Shown here: positions 23,140 to 35,000 of the stretch, in pieces
Position numbering within the stretch: the first letter of the stretch is position 1
How the letters are laid out: the number at the start of each line of letters is the position of its first letter
DNA from: Polytrichum commune
Lineage: Eukaryota; Streptophyta; Polytrichopsida; Polytrichales; Polytrichaceae
Length of the DNA stretch: 64,000 nucleotides
Assembly (NCBI GenBank): GCA_950295325.1
Contig: OX485807.1
Location: 45,808,796-45,872,795 of the forward strand
Direction: 5' to 3'
Notes under the pieces: model-generated
What the model was told of the DNA's origin: nothing
Databases searched by the model: none
The model's input: the letters and a program-made list of their open reading frames with translations, nothing else
Program-made: the position numbers and the translations under genes

Positions 23140-23535
23140 ACATTCAAAAAATGTACGTGGAGTTGGAACTGCCCACAATAAGGTACTCGGGTGCGATGCA
23201 ATTACATTTCATAATCGGATGCCTATACTCGATAGACGTGTGCTTTGGTGAGCGAGTCAAAAAACAAACACCATAAGTCACATCCTTAAAAGAGATTGGA
23301 CTACGTCTCCCAATTTCAGTAACAATCCCACACTCAACAACGAGCACACTTGAAAGAACCTATGTGTTTAGTCGAGGAATTAACAAACATACACTTCCAA
23401 TAACCACAACTAAATCAGGAGAAGAATGATTTTCAATCCAATTTTAGATGATGATTCATTGTAGATTTGCTAATACAACACAAGTTTCATTGTGGGATAT
23501 CTAATCGGTAGAACTTGGAGAACATGAAAAAATGA
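23140..23535 (+). repeat. Dispersed repeat R4
   Basis: Shares AGAGATTGGACTACGTCT, CACTTCCAATAA and TTGCTAATACAACACAAGTTT with 25080-25345, 55010-55345 and, inverted, 53600-53990; a weaker inverted match is at 56560-56960. Non-coding; class unknown. Confidence 0.55.
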
Positions 23536-23874
23536 AACCGAATGACACCCACATAATAAGACCTTATGTTCACCTTTCAAGCAAAGCGTTTCATTGTCGT
23601 CTTGCACCAACAAAGATATATACATAGCTACTTGAGTGAGATGCAACTAGCTCAGGGGGTGAAGGGTACGGTTTCTAACCGCAGCTATCCCACATTAAAA
23701 GCTTTGGATCCAAAAGGTATGTTATTGAATCATCTCCATGACACTTGCCTTACCGACAAGAGACCCGTGCCTCGCTTCACTACAAGCATATGAGTCTTCA
23801 GTAATTGACATGTGTCACTGAAAATTGTCTTACGTCACTGGAAGAATTGCGAATTTATCGTAGTGGTAGATTTG

Positions 23875-24090
23875 CATATCCAAAATGAATGTGATATTAG
23901 GATGACAATGATCCAAATAATAACTCAGGTACACAAGGATTCTCTCATCTTGTGATGTTGACTGAGTATCAATACGTGATTGGTATTACTATCTTGATAT
24001 TGGTTGGGTATTTGGTTCTTTGATGGCATTATTGATATTGTGTATTGGCACCATGCATTCACCTACACACCAAACCGACCTTGATAATTA
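23875..24090 (+). mobile_element. MITE family E, 5'-truncated copy
   Basis: Matches the right half of the family (GTGATATTAGGATGACAATG, GATTCTCTCATCTTGTGA, CACCATGCATTCACCTACAC). The left end is absent. Confidence 0.6.
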
Positions 24091-24390
24091 ATCACAAATA
24101 GGTAAGCCGGAAAAGCAGATGAAAAAGATCATTCCAAGAAGATAAAGGGAACCTACTTTCCAAAAGTAAGGCACATGAAATGATCACAGTATGGTGAACA
24201 TGCTCACATTCACGTCTATGCAAGAACATTAATGCCATCTTTCCCAAGTAGACATCTAGTAACAAGTAGATATTGCAATACTCGTGTCTTGCATTTAAAA
24301 ATGATCAGGATATGGTGAGTATGTTCACATTCACATCAATGCAAGAACAACAATGTTATCTTTTCTTATATTTTGTAATTTTATAGTTAG

Positions 24391-24621
24391 ATACCTATTA
24401 CATCGATATCTAAATCAATGCGTGTTACTATTCGAAGTTACACAATGCTATAATTATTTAATGAGAATGCACTATCTTACCAAGAAAAGTAATTTGTGTT
24501 CCATAATGTCCAAACAACTTATTGAAGTTTCGTCAGTAAAAATTGAACTCTTGAGTAAGATATTATTGCAATGCGTAACTCCAAATAGTTACACACATGA
24601 ATTGAGATAAATGGTGTAGTG
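24391..24621. mobile_element. MITE family G copy
   Basis: Left block TTACTATTCGAAGTTACACA and right block CGTAACTCCAAATAGTTAC are inverted, and it ends TGGTGTAGTG. Non-coding. Confidence 0.6.
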
Positions 24622-25079
24622 AGCGGATATTGAATTTTGAAAAATGAGTTCGTGCTTTGGGTGTGGCTCGATTCAATTGGGCCTTCGCATCTCCAAGTCA
24701 AGTCTCCCCTTGGAAGCAAAGCTGTTCAAATCTTCACACTAGGATGCCATTTTCAACTATTTTCAACAACCTTGATTGAACATCTTAGATAGATTCAATC
24801 TCAAGCTACTTACAATTGTCCTCTCAACAACTAGACCGGCAAAGTACTTACCTACTTACCAAGACTTTCTCACATTTCAAAGGGTGTTGTTGGTCCACTA
24901 CAAGTGCATATATGGAGGTGATCGGAAACGGAGGATTCAATGCTTGCAAAGCCACCGTCTTAGATCGAGACTCGGCATGCATGTTTCTACCCAAGAAGAT
25001 GCTACACGGGTTAGTTATCTTAATTAGACATATATACTTGAGTGAAGTGAGATAGGTTAGTTTTAAGAACGAAACCCAA

Positions 25080-25345
25080 CAAGATAGAGAGATTGGACTA
25101 CGTGTCTAGAATTTAGCAATCATTCATGATTCAACATTTAACATATAATATTATATAATCTTATTAATCTTATTATTTTGGGGGGGACTAGATATCATCT
25201 TAAGACTTGTCACATATGCACTTCTAGTAATTATAATTAAATCAAGAAAAATCCAATTTTGTGTTGATGTTTCATCGTAGATTTGCTAATGTGTCACAAC
25301 TGATGTGATGTAAATAAGATTAGTAGAAGTTGGAGAACGTGGATA
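25080..25345 (+). repeat. Dispersed repeat R4 copy
   Basis: Same landmarks as 23140-23535 (GAGATTGGACTACGTGTC, GCACTTCTAGTAATTATAA, TAGATTTGCTAATGTG). Confidence 0.5.
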
Positions 25346-25421
25346 ACAAGCCACTTAATGCCCATCGCACACCTTAATAGAGGCACCAACTTTTAAATCA
25401 AACTTCCCGAGGTTACTTATA

Positions 25422-25575
25422 GTCCACCCACACTTACTGGTGTAGGGCACCAGTGAACGGTTCCTACTAGCATGGACCACTTTTAGAGTTGGTTTAGCCA
25501 ATGAGAATCATTGGATGTAGCCAACGTTGGTACTCACCGTTCAGTGGTGACCCACACCAGTAAGTGTGGGTGAAC
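25422..25575. mobile_element. Stowaway/mariner-like MITE, family C, 154 bp
   Basis: Inverted ends of ~42 bp: left GTCCACCCACACTTACTGGT, right the complement of GTTCACCCACACTTACTGGT. TA is present at 25420-25421 and 25576-25577. A second copy of exactly the same length is at 62570-62723. A TA duplication with no coding sequence fits Tc1/mariner-derived MITEs. Confidence 0.85.
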
Positions 25576-26529
25576 TATTAGACACGTGCCAAGGCCAACA
25601 ATTCTTTCTCTTAATAATCCGCTGAACTCCGTTTTCAGGACCGGTGTTTTGAACGTGTGTGACCCCGACAAGAGACAAACTAATCTTAACACCCAAGACA
25701 AAAAGAAGAAGAAGTTAATAAGGAATACAAAAAGCAATTTGAGGCTTGCCACTCTTGTACGTAATTATTGTAACTCTTGATTGCAAATGTCATGTGAGTC
25801 GCTTTGGTGGCAGCAAGTGGCTTAAACTTCTAGAAAAACAAAAAGGACTAGGCCCGGGGGCCACTAATAACACATGGGGTATATATAGAAAACAAAAGTG
25901 GAATCCGACCTCAGCCTTACAACTACTACTATACACAAGTCAATAGAATACACGGTAGCCCATATGTGGGGGCCCATTCCCGGCTTCTAGAATCCATGAA
26001 AGGATGAACCTCATGCCCCATCGCTCCATTAATATGATCTTGGATAAGTTACATAGATTCGTATTAACCCCTACATAATTTAGGGCATCCCCAGGAGAGA
26101 TAGTAAGCAACCCGCCAAAAATAATATATTATATGGTGTTTAGGGTGTTTGGGGAGCCCTCCATCTTGGGCGGGGCCGCTCATCTTGAGTCAGAGCCCAC
26201 CAAAGCCTAGGCATACCCCCGGTATAATTAGGAAGCAATCAATAAGACAACGACACCTATTATCTGACATGGGATAAAGTAGGATATCGGAGTATCTGAT
26301 ATTAAAGTAATCTCTTGGCGGGCCGGAGGAGGGCCGCCATATGAACCATTTATGGCGTTGGAAGGCCTTTACTATACCTGGGCCGCTTCTAAATTATGCC
26401 GGACCGGACATTGGTGGGGATCAATTTATGCCGGTACCGCCACCTAAGAACCCGGGATGCCCCATTTTTGGCGTTGGCATGCCCTATGGCGAGGCTGCTG
26501 GGGACGCCCTAAGAGACCCCATGTTTGGG
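25576..26529. other. Intergenic, no feature recognised
   Basis: A plus-strand open frame at 26341-26610 (89 codons, starts ATGAACCATTTATGG) contains Gly/Pro-rich sequence but resembles no family I know. Local GC is higher at 26160-26530. Probably transposon debris. Confidence 0.35.
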
Positions 26530-27122
26530 CTTGGAATTCGTGGATTCTATGTAATCTCGTCCATCGTGGATGAAGGGGTTTTAGTAAAAGAAAAAACAAG
26601 TCTCGTGTAGGGTTGAAGCTGGATTCATTCAAACTAGACTTTGTTTTACTGATTTGGGGTCTTTGCTGTTGTTTTTGGAGTCAAAGTATCTACATATAGG
26701 CATTTACAAGTTACACTCTAATGTCTCTAATATCACACATGTGGCAATCAAAGTGCACGTGATAGTAAGGAGGTTTGCAGTGTTTACATAGACGCATGAT
26801 GATAGAGAATCAGTGTAGCATGTGACATTATGGAATAACTCGAAGTCATTGTTTCAATAATGACAACGTGATGGTTGTGAGCGTGGGGTTTGAATTCTTT
26901 GGTAGATTATTTTAATGTAAAACCCCATGGTATAGGGGAGGGAAATATGACAACAAAGAGAGGCTGAGCACATCCGTTCCCTAGGGTTTTGTGATATAAA
27001 AGAGGGGATGGCATTATAGAGGGTGACATTACGGGGGATTTGGGGTGCATTGTATAAAGCACTACAATTTCACCTACACAATGGATGGGTTTACATAGAC
27101 ACCATGAATCCACAACCCCAAA
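26530..27122. mobile_element. Composite MITE: MULE-like ends around a family F element
   Basis: Outer inverted segments are about 26530-26568 (GAATTCGTGG.TTCTATGTAA) and 27082-27122 (complement GGATTCATGGTGTCTATGTA). These resemble the 18146-18391 ends. Between them, 26714-27049 matches the TA-flanked element at 52702-53020 (CACTCTAA, AAAGTGCACGTGATA, GACAACAAAGAG). No clear outer duplication is left. Confidence 0.5.
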
Positions 27123-27399
27123 ACTCGATGCAAAGACATCTATTCAAACAACATCCATATATTCATTTTTAGTTAATTGTGTCAAAAGTGACCATATCTT
27201 GAATTGATTCAACTTGAGGTGAATTATTTTAAGTTGATAAGCTTGGGTGGCTTTGTGTTTAATTATCATGTACTCAAGGTTTGGACTAATTAAACCCATG
27301 CTTTCATCACCTTTACTTTACAAATAGCTTTATTAGGTTTGTTTCAAAGGCCATGTGGAAAAGACCCATGATTGACACACTGTATAGTGTTGGGTACTA

Positions 27400-27745
27400 G
27401 ATTTCGAAAATGACGTGGCAATTTTAAAGAATAGAAGTTGACTCCCAAATAGTGCCTCCTTGGCAACAACTAATAACTGGGTACCACCTATCGTACTGGT
27501 TGCGTACGGCGCCGGACTCAGATAATGCCATGTGGCACCCGGCGAAGCCCCGGGTGACCGGGCGACGGAGCATGGGGACCGCGCATGCCGCCCGTGATTT
27601 CAACGGGTCGCCAGGACCACCTTCCCAAGTGGTGGCACTTTAGTCAAGGCCTCGTGCTGCAGTCGCCATGGCTATGGCGTGGAAGTCTCCTGCCAAAGTT
27701 TCTTCTCTAAGTTGCGTTATAATTAGTGTTTCGTCCTCTGATTAG
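27400..27745 (+). promoter_or_regulatory. GC-rich, CpG-dense patch; possible promoter/leader start
   Basis: About 160 bp (27480-27640) is markedly richer in G+C and CpG than its surroundings. It is followed by a short ORF with good start context (GCCATGGCT at 27668, 25 codons, stop near 27745). Upstream is transposon-rich and downstream is less so, which would fit the 5' edge of the C2/GRAM transcription unit. This is inference; no TATA box was identified with confidence. Confidence 0.3.
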
Positions 27746-27904
27746 TTTGCACTCCCTTAAACCGCTCCGATTAGAGCTGCACGCTTTGCTTAGGAACTGC
27801 GCCTGGTTAAACCGCACCTCAGATGTGGCCGGATGCTGAAAATCCGGCCAAAAATGGTGACGCACGACTCCGATTCGTGGTTCGCCGGTTTTGCCCTTGA
27901 AGTG

Positions 27905-28091
27905 CTCTTCGGGGAGTGCTTTATGCAGATTCATAGGGGAGGATTTTGCCGCTTTGTAGAAGGAAATAAATTGTTCCTACAAGTATTGGAGGGGTGGAAA
28001 TGGCGAAGGTGAGGTTATAAAAGGTTACTGCAGTTGTTATTAATGTATAGTACTGTTGAGGTTCTTAGGCTTTCCAGGTCTGGTGATTTTT

Positions 28092-28122
<31 letters not shown>

Positions 28123-28545
28123 GCATCTTGCGGGAAGTGCTTTATTCGGATTCCTAGGAGAGGATTTGCTTTTGTATATAGAAATGATTTGTTTCTACAA
28201 GTGATGGAGGTGGAAAATTATGGCGAAGGTGAGGTTAAGGTAGTCCCTGCATTTACTATTACTGTAGAGCACTGTTGAGGTTAGGCTTTCTACTCGGGTG
28301 CGGTGATTTTTTGGTGTTTGAAAGCGAGACGCTTCTTGCGGGAGGTGCTTTATGCAGATTCCTAGGAGAGGATGTGCTCTGTAGATGGAAATAATTTGTT
28401 CCTACCAGTGTTGTCAGAGAGGTGGAAATGGGGAAGGTGGGGTTAATTAAGGTAACTGAGTTAGTTTTGTAAGGAGCTCAGAAACACACTGTTGAGGTTA
28501 GGCTTTCGTGAAATTTTGGTGTTTTTGGGAGAGAGAGAGACGCTT
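27905..28545 (+). repeat. Three-copy ~210-bp tandem repeat
   Basis: Units start at about 27907, 28127 and 28332, each with GCGGGA.GTGCTTTAT.C.GATTCCTAGGAGAGG, then TGTTCCTAC, GAAGGTGAGGTTA, CTGTTGAGGTTAGGCTTTC and a GA-rich run. (GA)n is longest in unit 1 (28092-28121). A fourth partial start (GCTTGTTGCGG) is at 28541. It lies 3.5 kb upstream of the C2/GRAM start. Confidence 0.85.
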
Positions 28546-31500
28546 GTTGCGGCGCCCTAGCTGGTTAAGATTTTATTGCTGATGAGCTTCGGAGAGCTCG
28601 GTACCTTGATCGAAGTGGAATCTGTCAATAACCGACACACTCACGCGCTTCGGGATGGCAGTTTTTGTTACCCCTTTTTTCGCTAAGGCAAATAGTATTA
28701 CTACTTGTAGAATGAATTAGCTTACTACATGTGTGACGGGTGTGTCGAGGATCGCTAAGTGTTGGCCGCGACGACGGATGTGTAGTATTGATTAAAAAGT
28801 AAGAGGATACGTTCTGATTTACACAGGCATTCTTGTTTGAGGCGTGACTCCTCAATCATTTCTAACTTAAGAGAGCAAAATTTGTGATGACTCGAGCTGC
28901 AGAAAGGCCGACTGCCTATTCTGCAAATGACGAACGAGTAACAATCTCGAGGTGAATGAAATTTGAAATGTCTTGTGGTCTGGCTCTTGATGTTGGAGTG
29001 ATGGAAGGAAGGGAAACCTGTTTCTTCTGATCGCCGTATAAAGTATTTTTGAAATAGGTAGACTTTCAACCAAGGCTGGAAGGTGACGAGAAAGTATCCG
29101 TGTATGAAACGTGTCGTCCAATCTGCTCATTTTCTAGTTGACAACTGCCACATCTCCTTTCCTTCGAGTCTTGTGAATAGTGAGGTTCTCCTTCTATTGA
29201 ACGTTGTCAGCGACCAGAAGTAGGTTCGATGCTTCTTTCTGTTGAAGCGGAGAATGGCTATCAGAAGGCGCAAACCGACACTTACTGAGTCGCAGCAGAA
29301 ACTTACTACTTAGTTTTATAGATCTAGAGACTTTTTTGGGCAAAAATCAAGCTACGGATTTCTGTTCCTGTCTATCAGCGGGTCCAAAAACGGTCAAGTA
29401 CTTTCGTTACTACGGAGTGAACTACTAGTTGACGACGGCTTGCTTTGGAGTTTTGGCTTTGCATTGGCAGCGTGTGAGAGTTTAATCAACCCGAGAGTTT
29501 CTTTAATTCTCCTCACTTTTATTGTGCTTCAGATTGTTGGAGTATTGACTTTCAATCATGCTCAATGCCCCTGAGTAGTTGATGTGTTTGTTCATTGTGT
29601 TCGTACATCAAATTTGCTAGGTTTTAGTTTATTTTTGAGCTGAGTAGATTATAGGCGGACTGGCTAGATGAAATCTCGACTGTTCTATCGAACACTTTTG
29701 TGTTCCTGGAATCTTCGCTAACTAGTACTCGCACTTTCATCGATAATGCGGATTGGCGTATTGACGCATTTTACGGCTTTTCAGAGGGTTGTCTCGTGGC
29801 GGGGAGTTGGAAAAAGTCCTCATAACCTTGAGTCCATATTTTATTCATTCCTTCACATTTCGGTGTTAGCGGAATGTTCTTGCGTTGTTGCCTCGTAGAC
29901 CCTAACGACCTGCCTTCTTCAAGAGTTTTCGCACCGCACCAGAGAATCTTATGGAAGGTTTTGACTTCTGGATTGTCCATAGGTACGTGCATCTATTGGA
30001 CCTTTCCGACGAGTGGACTGGCGTTGCAACTGATCCATCCAAGTAAAAAGGCAATCGGGAGTTAAGTTAGAAGAAGAATCTTTGGTTTTAAATGATCGAT
30101 GGAGGGGCAGCTCTAAGCATCCAACGCTTGAGAAACTTTGATAAGTTAGCCAATGTGAAGCAAAGGGCAGGGCGAGGCGAGAAAGGAAGCTGAGAACTGT
30201 GTAGAGAAAGCAAGAAGAAAGAGAGAGGGTCTTCGTTGATAAGTTAGTATTATCCTGTAGCGTGGTCTTAAGAGAATTTACAGAGATCGTCTTCCGCAGG
30301 TGGATTGTGACATTCGTTTTCCTACTCCATTTCAGCCCTAGTTTGATTCTATTTTTTCACATTCAAAATGGCCGTCTATTAACTACCGTATATAAACACT
30401 TCGATCATTATTGAGGCTTCCGTGTACGAAGTTTTGCGATCGTGGATTGTACCAGCTGAATGTGATTGCTCAAACCCTGCAATGTCTAATATTCTTCGCC
30501 TGAGCATTTACAACAGCTGTTACTTATTAAGCTTGTCTTCAGCATTGCCGCACAGCGTACTATCTCGACCAGTAGGTTTAGGGATTTCTGAGTATAGATC
30601 ATTCTGAATATCAGGCTATAGGAACATATTTACAGCAGCCTGGGGCTCGTGGTCATCGACATTTTAGCTTTTCTGGGCCTTGTTTGTAGTGGCTTAGTAA
30701 CTTTGAGCTTTTGTTCGATTGCCGGTGGATTTCGTGTCGACAACATAATCTTCCGTGTCTTTTCTAGAGTTAACTCACCTGGCATGGAGACCTTTATGCG
30801 AAGTAACTATCTGTTTGCAACTTTATATGTAAACAATACTGCACAATACCTTCCATTCACTACTGGGATTGTTAGTAGCTGTTTAATGTCAGGAGGCTGG
30901 CGATGAATTCATGCCGAAAGCTCTTCAGTATACTGTACTTGCATTTTTCACAATGTCACTCATCTGTTTAGTGGGGCTAGTCTTCTCGTTCCCTGATACC
31001 TGTGAGAAAAGTATCACTCTGCGTTTCTGTCTCCTTCTGTAGTCGCGACCTGTGCTTCACCCATTCTGCCGCCAGTTGCTTGTAAAATCACCACTTGTTT
31101 TACCTCTCTTTCTTGCCGTCTTTAAATTCTCTTAATTCCCAAAGCCAAGTGAATCGCGGACGCTTCTCTCGAGTCATTCCACTGCTTTCCTAAACGAATC
31201 CTTTATTTATGAAACTTGCTATTCTGGAAACAAACACTTAGTGATGTTCAATTCCATTGTGTGTCCAATTTGTTTCGGCCATTCTGAGCTTACTTATTAT
31301 TCGAGATTATTCGCAATGTGGGAATAGTTCAGTAGTGTAGCTGGGTTTACCATCACTTACTACTATTCGACTAGTTCATGCAGTTTGTTTAAAACCTTTG
31401 CAGGGATCCCAATGTCATTCAACTCTACTCGCTCAAAACTCTCTACTCGTTTGTTGCTACTACGGTGATTATTGCTGACCCAAATTCCTTAATGTGATGG

Positions 31501-32072
31501 CAGTGGACTTGGAAGCTATTTTTCCATTCGCCTCCTGCCAGCGTGACCACAAATTATATCTGGAGAAACTGTTTCCGTCAACTTTCATCTAGTTCTGCCA
31601 CCTCCGAAATGACTTTGGAGGCCTCCATTCTGAGTTGCAGGGGTTTGGTTGTGCTTCCGAGAGTTCATTTGCTTTTGCTTTTGCTGAACTCTCCAAATCT
31701 TCGATTAAGTCTGGTGCCCAACGTTTCTACTATTAACCAGTGACGGTAGAGATTTACCTTCGATTACCTGCGCCTTAAAATTTCCCAGCGATGCCGTAAA
31801 GAATTTGAATGTCCCAAAGTGAGACATTACGAGAGTCAATCTCCACTAAGTAGTGACTAGTGGGTGGGCACTAGATGGATTGTTTCTCATACAGGTGTTT
31901 CTATTTCTATCTTTTTAGTCCGGTAGTTGGTTTCCTCAATCTTTCTGAGCAGCTGAGGAGTTGTTCATGACTTATGGATTGAAGTGAACAAGTCTTTCTG
32001 TGGTGGTCGCTGAGAAGATTTGCACCTTTTGAATTTTCCATCATCCTGTTGTTCTATTGGTCGGTCGACGAG
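28546..32072 (+). other. Upstream region or long leader of the C2/GRAM gene
   Basis: About 3.5 kb with almost none of the MITE families seen elsewhere. It holds many short open frames and no recognisable protein. The lower transposon density and gene-like base composition suggest promoter plus leader (possibly with leader introns), but I cannot place a transcription start. Confidence 0.35.
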
Positions 32073-35000
32073 ATGAAGCTACACGTGCATGTGATAGAAG
32101 GCCGGGATTTGGCAGCCCGAGATCCAAATGGTCTTAGCGATCCCTTTGTTCGATTGCAATTGGGCAACACGAAAACCAAAACAGCCGTCATATATAGAAA
32201 CTTAAGTCCAGTTTGGAATGAGGAGTTCTTCTTCAACGTGGTGGGGTCTGATGAAGAACTTCAATTACTGCTCTGGGACGAAGATCGCTTTTCAAACGAC
32301 TTCTTAGGTCAAGTTATAATTCCAGTTGGTAAGATTTTGACCGCGGACAAGCAGACCATCACGAGGGAGTGGTTCCCGCTTCAAAAACGCAATGACAAAT
32401 CAAAATTTCCCATTACCGGTAAGTGTCTATAATTTTCTGATGATTACCTCTATTAACACTGTTATTATTGTTATTCTTGGACCACCTCTTTCAATGTCGA
32501 TTGAAACAGGGCATTGCTTTGGTGGTCTGGTACATATTGACATTTGTCAATAACTTGTCAAATATAGCATGTGTTATCCTCTTTAGATGCTGCAGTGCAT
32601 CAATTCTAGTGCTGCAGCAGTATTTGCAAATTGATCTTTGGAAACATTATTGACCCTGTTGAGCATCCGTGTCAATTCGACCAGGTCATTGGAACCCCTT
32701 CTTCTACACTGATTTGATTAGTCAATCCTGGTTCTTATTTGGAGTTACACAGGGCTAAAACTTTCCACTGAGAGTATCACCCTCCACTGAGTAAAATCTT
32801 TTATGTTTAATGATGTGTATACCACGTATTTTTGCTACATTGGTTAGAAGATATTATACTCAGTACTAAGTCATAGTCCTGTGTGCCTCCAAATAGGCAC
32901 CTACACTAATAAGTCAATTCAGTGTAGTAACTGAGGTTGTTTCTTAGGTAGTTCTTGCTACACAAGCAGGTATCTGAATGGACTGCTGTGGAAGTCTTCT
33001 AAGCAGGATCTTTGTTTGATGGCCTAATGACTTAAATGTATAAATTATTGTGCTGCTAGGGATGTGGAAGTGTTACTTTCCTTACATATCTGTAGAACGT
33101 ATATTGTTCAGAAATTTTACTACATACTTTACTCATCGTCACATCCTTGGCTGGCTCCATGAAGTGTATTCACGTTGGAACTTCTTGATTGTAACAGGTG
33201 CAATTTTATTAAGTCTGTCTTTGTTCGGCAAAGACACCTCTAGCAGCTCAAAGTATTCCACTGGTGCAAAATCTACATCCAGCTCAGAGGAGAGTTCTTT
33301 AGTTCCTACTCATGTAAAGACTATTGGTGAAGATGAATCCATCCTGTCCCCAACAAGTTCCATGGATATGAGTGATTACTCGACTGAAGTATCTAATTTG
33401 GTGGATGTTCCAAGCTCTCCGAACAGAAGGGTATGTGTTCTACTATTTCCCGCCGTTGTCGAATGTTTCTTTCTCATTAGCAGACCATGAGTGTTCCGAG
33501 CTGTTTGGTTAGAAATGTTGGTGGAGGTTATTGAGAGGCATGACCTGGAATCTTTCATCAGTTTGAAACGACCACTGGAGGTGGTCTTACATGTACAAAG
33601 CACTAGACTGCTATTCACAAGATTCACAACTATTTGGCAATTCAGGGAGTCGGGTCTGCAACCTTCAATATGAAACATGATGAAGACCTCGTGAAAGAGT
33701 TCGATTCTCTGGATGGAAGGCACAACAAGGCTCCCAAAACTTTGGCAGACCGTTTTTCATCAGTCTTCAATAAGAAGACGAAACAGAGTGTGGATGGAAA
33801 CTCTAGACATGGTGGGGATTATTCACCCTCGAGATTCTGTGACAGGTTGGTTACTACGGAGTTGAAACTGTTTGATACTTTCTAGATGTGAAATCAGCCT
33901 TATAGGAGATGCCATTCAATAAATGATGTCTGTAAAGTTACTAATCAAACATATGATTAGAATGTTTTGGTTCAACGGTTTGAAGATGTAGGACGTGAAT
34001 TGAAATTTCGAGGGTGACATCTGTATTGTAACGAAGACCGAATAGCTAGATTTGCGTGCAATCCCTATACTAATAATGCAGCTCAGAAATCCAAGAAATC
34101 TGACAGTGGCAGAAGTTTTTTGGATTGGAAGTCTTGTCGCTCCTTAATGCATCACTAAGTTTTTGCTGGCTTCTCAATCTGTTGATTACAAGCAGTGTTA
34201 TTTGTTTGAGCATTATTATTGCCAGCTATCCATAGGAAGTTCAGAGCATTCTTGAGCTGAAGAAAGAGTTGTGGTCGTGATGGGCACTGTTCAGTCCTAA
34301 AGATGTTCCTGCTCTTTCTGATGGGGCCGTGGAAGCAAGCAGCGATGATGAACTTGACGCGGTGGGTTCGTCTTTTTTTGAGGAGGATGGCAAGAGTATG
34401 GAGGTTTCTTCCGTCGAAGATCCTGCCCCTTTGTCTGGTGGAGTTGTTTTGAATCAGAAATTTGCTGTGAGCTTTAAGGCACTGAGTGGTCTGATCTGTA
34501 AACCTTGTTCGCCATTCATTCAAGATCTATTGACGGTTTTAAAAACAACGGAATACGTGGAGGAACCTTGGAGATACTCTGGTGATGAGTCTATCAAAAG
34601 AGTTGTGACCTACATGAAAGCTGCAACCAAAATGCTGAAGTCTGTAAAGGCCACAGAATCACAAACATGCCGAAGGCTTGATGACAGGGGTTTCATTGTC
34701 AGCGTGTCGTGTGCAACACCAGATGTACCTTACGGGAATAGCTTTCTTGTTGAGCTTCAGGTGTGTTTGCCTCGCCTTCTGTGATTTATGTAATCCGTAC
34801 AAATTATGATCACATGTATACACATATTTGAGTTGCAAAGGGCAGGGGGTTCTGATCTTCTAGATGATGTCTTCAGTTTTGCATATTGGCGGGACAAGAT
34901 TCACCGACTGGAGAGAAGACATGTCGCCTTGAAGTGTCTTGGAGAGTCAATTTTCTGCAGCAGACTATAATGAAGGGCATGATTGAAAATGGTGCACGCC

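Noticed and set aside
26341-26610. 89-codon Gly/Pro-rich plus frame
   Set aside because: It overlaps the MULE-like arm at its 3' side and resembles no protein; likely transposon debris.
32049-32072. Upstream in-frame extension of the C2/GRAM protein (FYWSVDE before MKLH)
   Set aside because: The extension would start at TTG. The ATG at 32073 starts exactly where relatives start.
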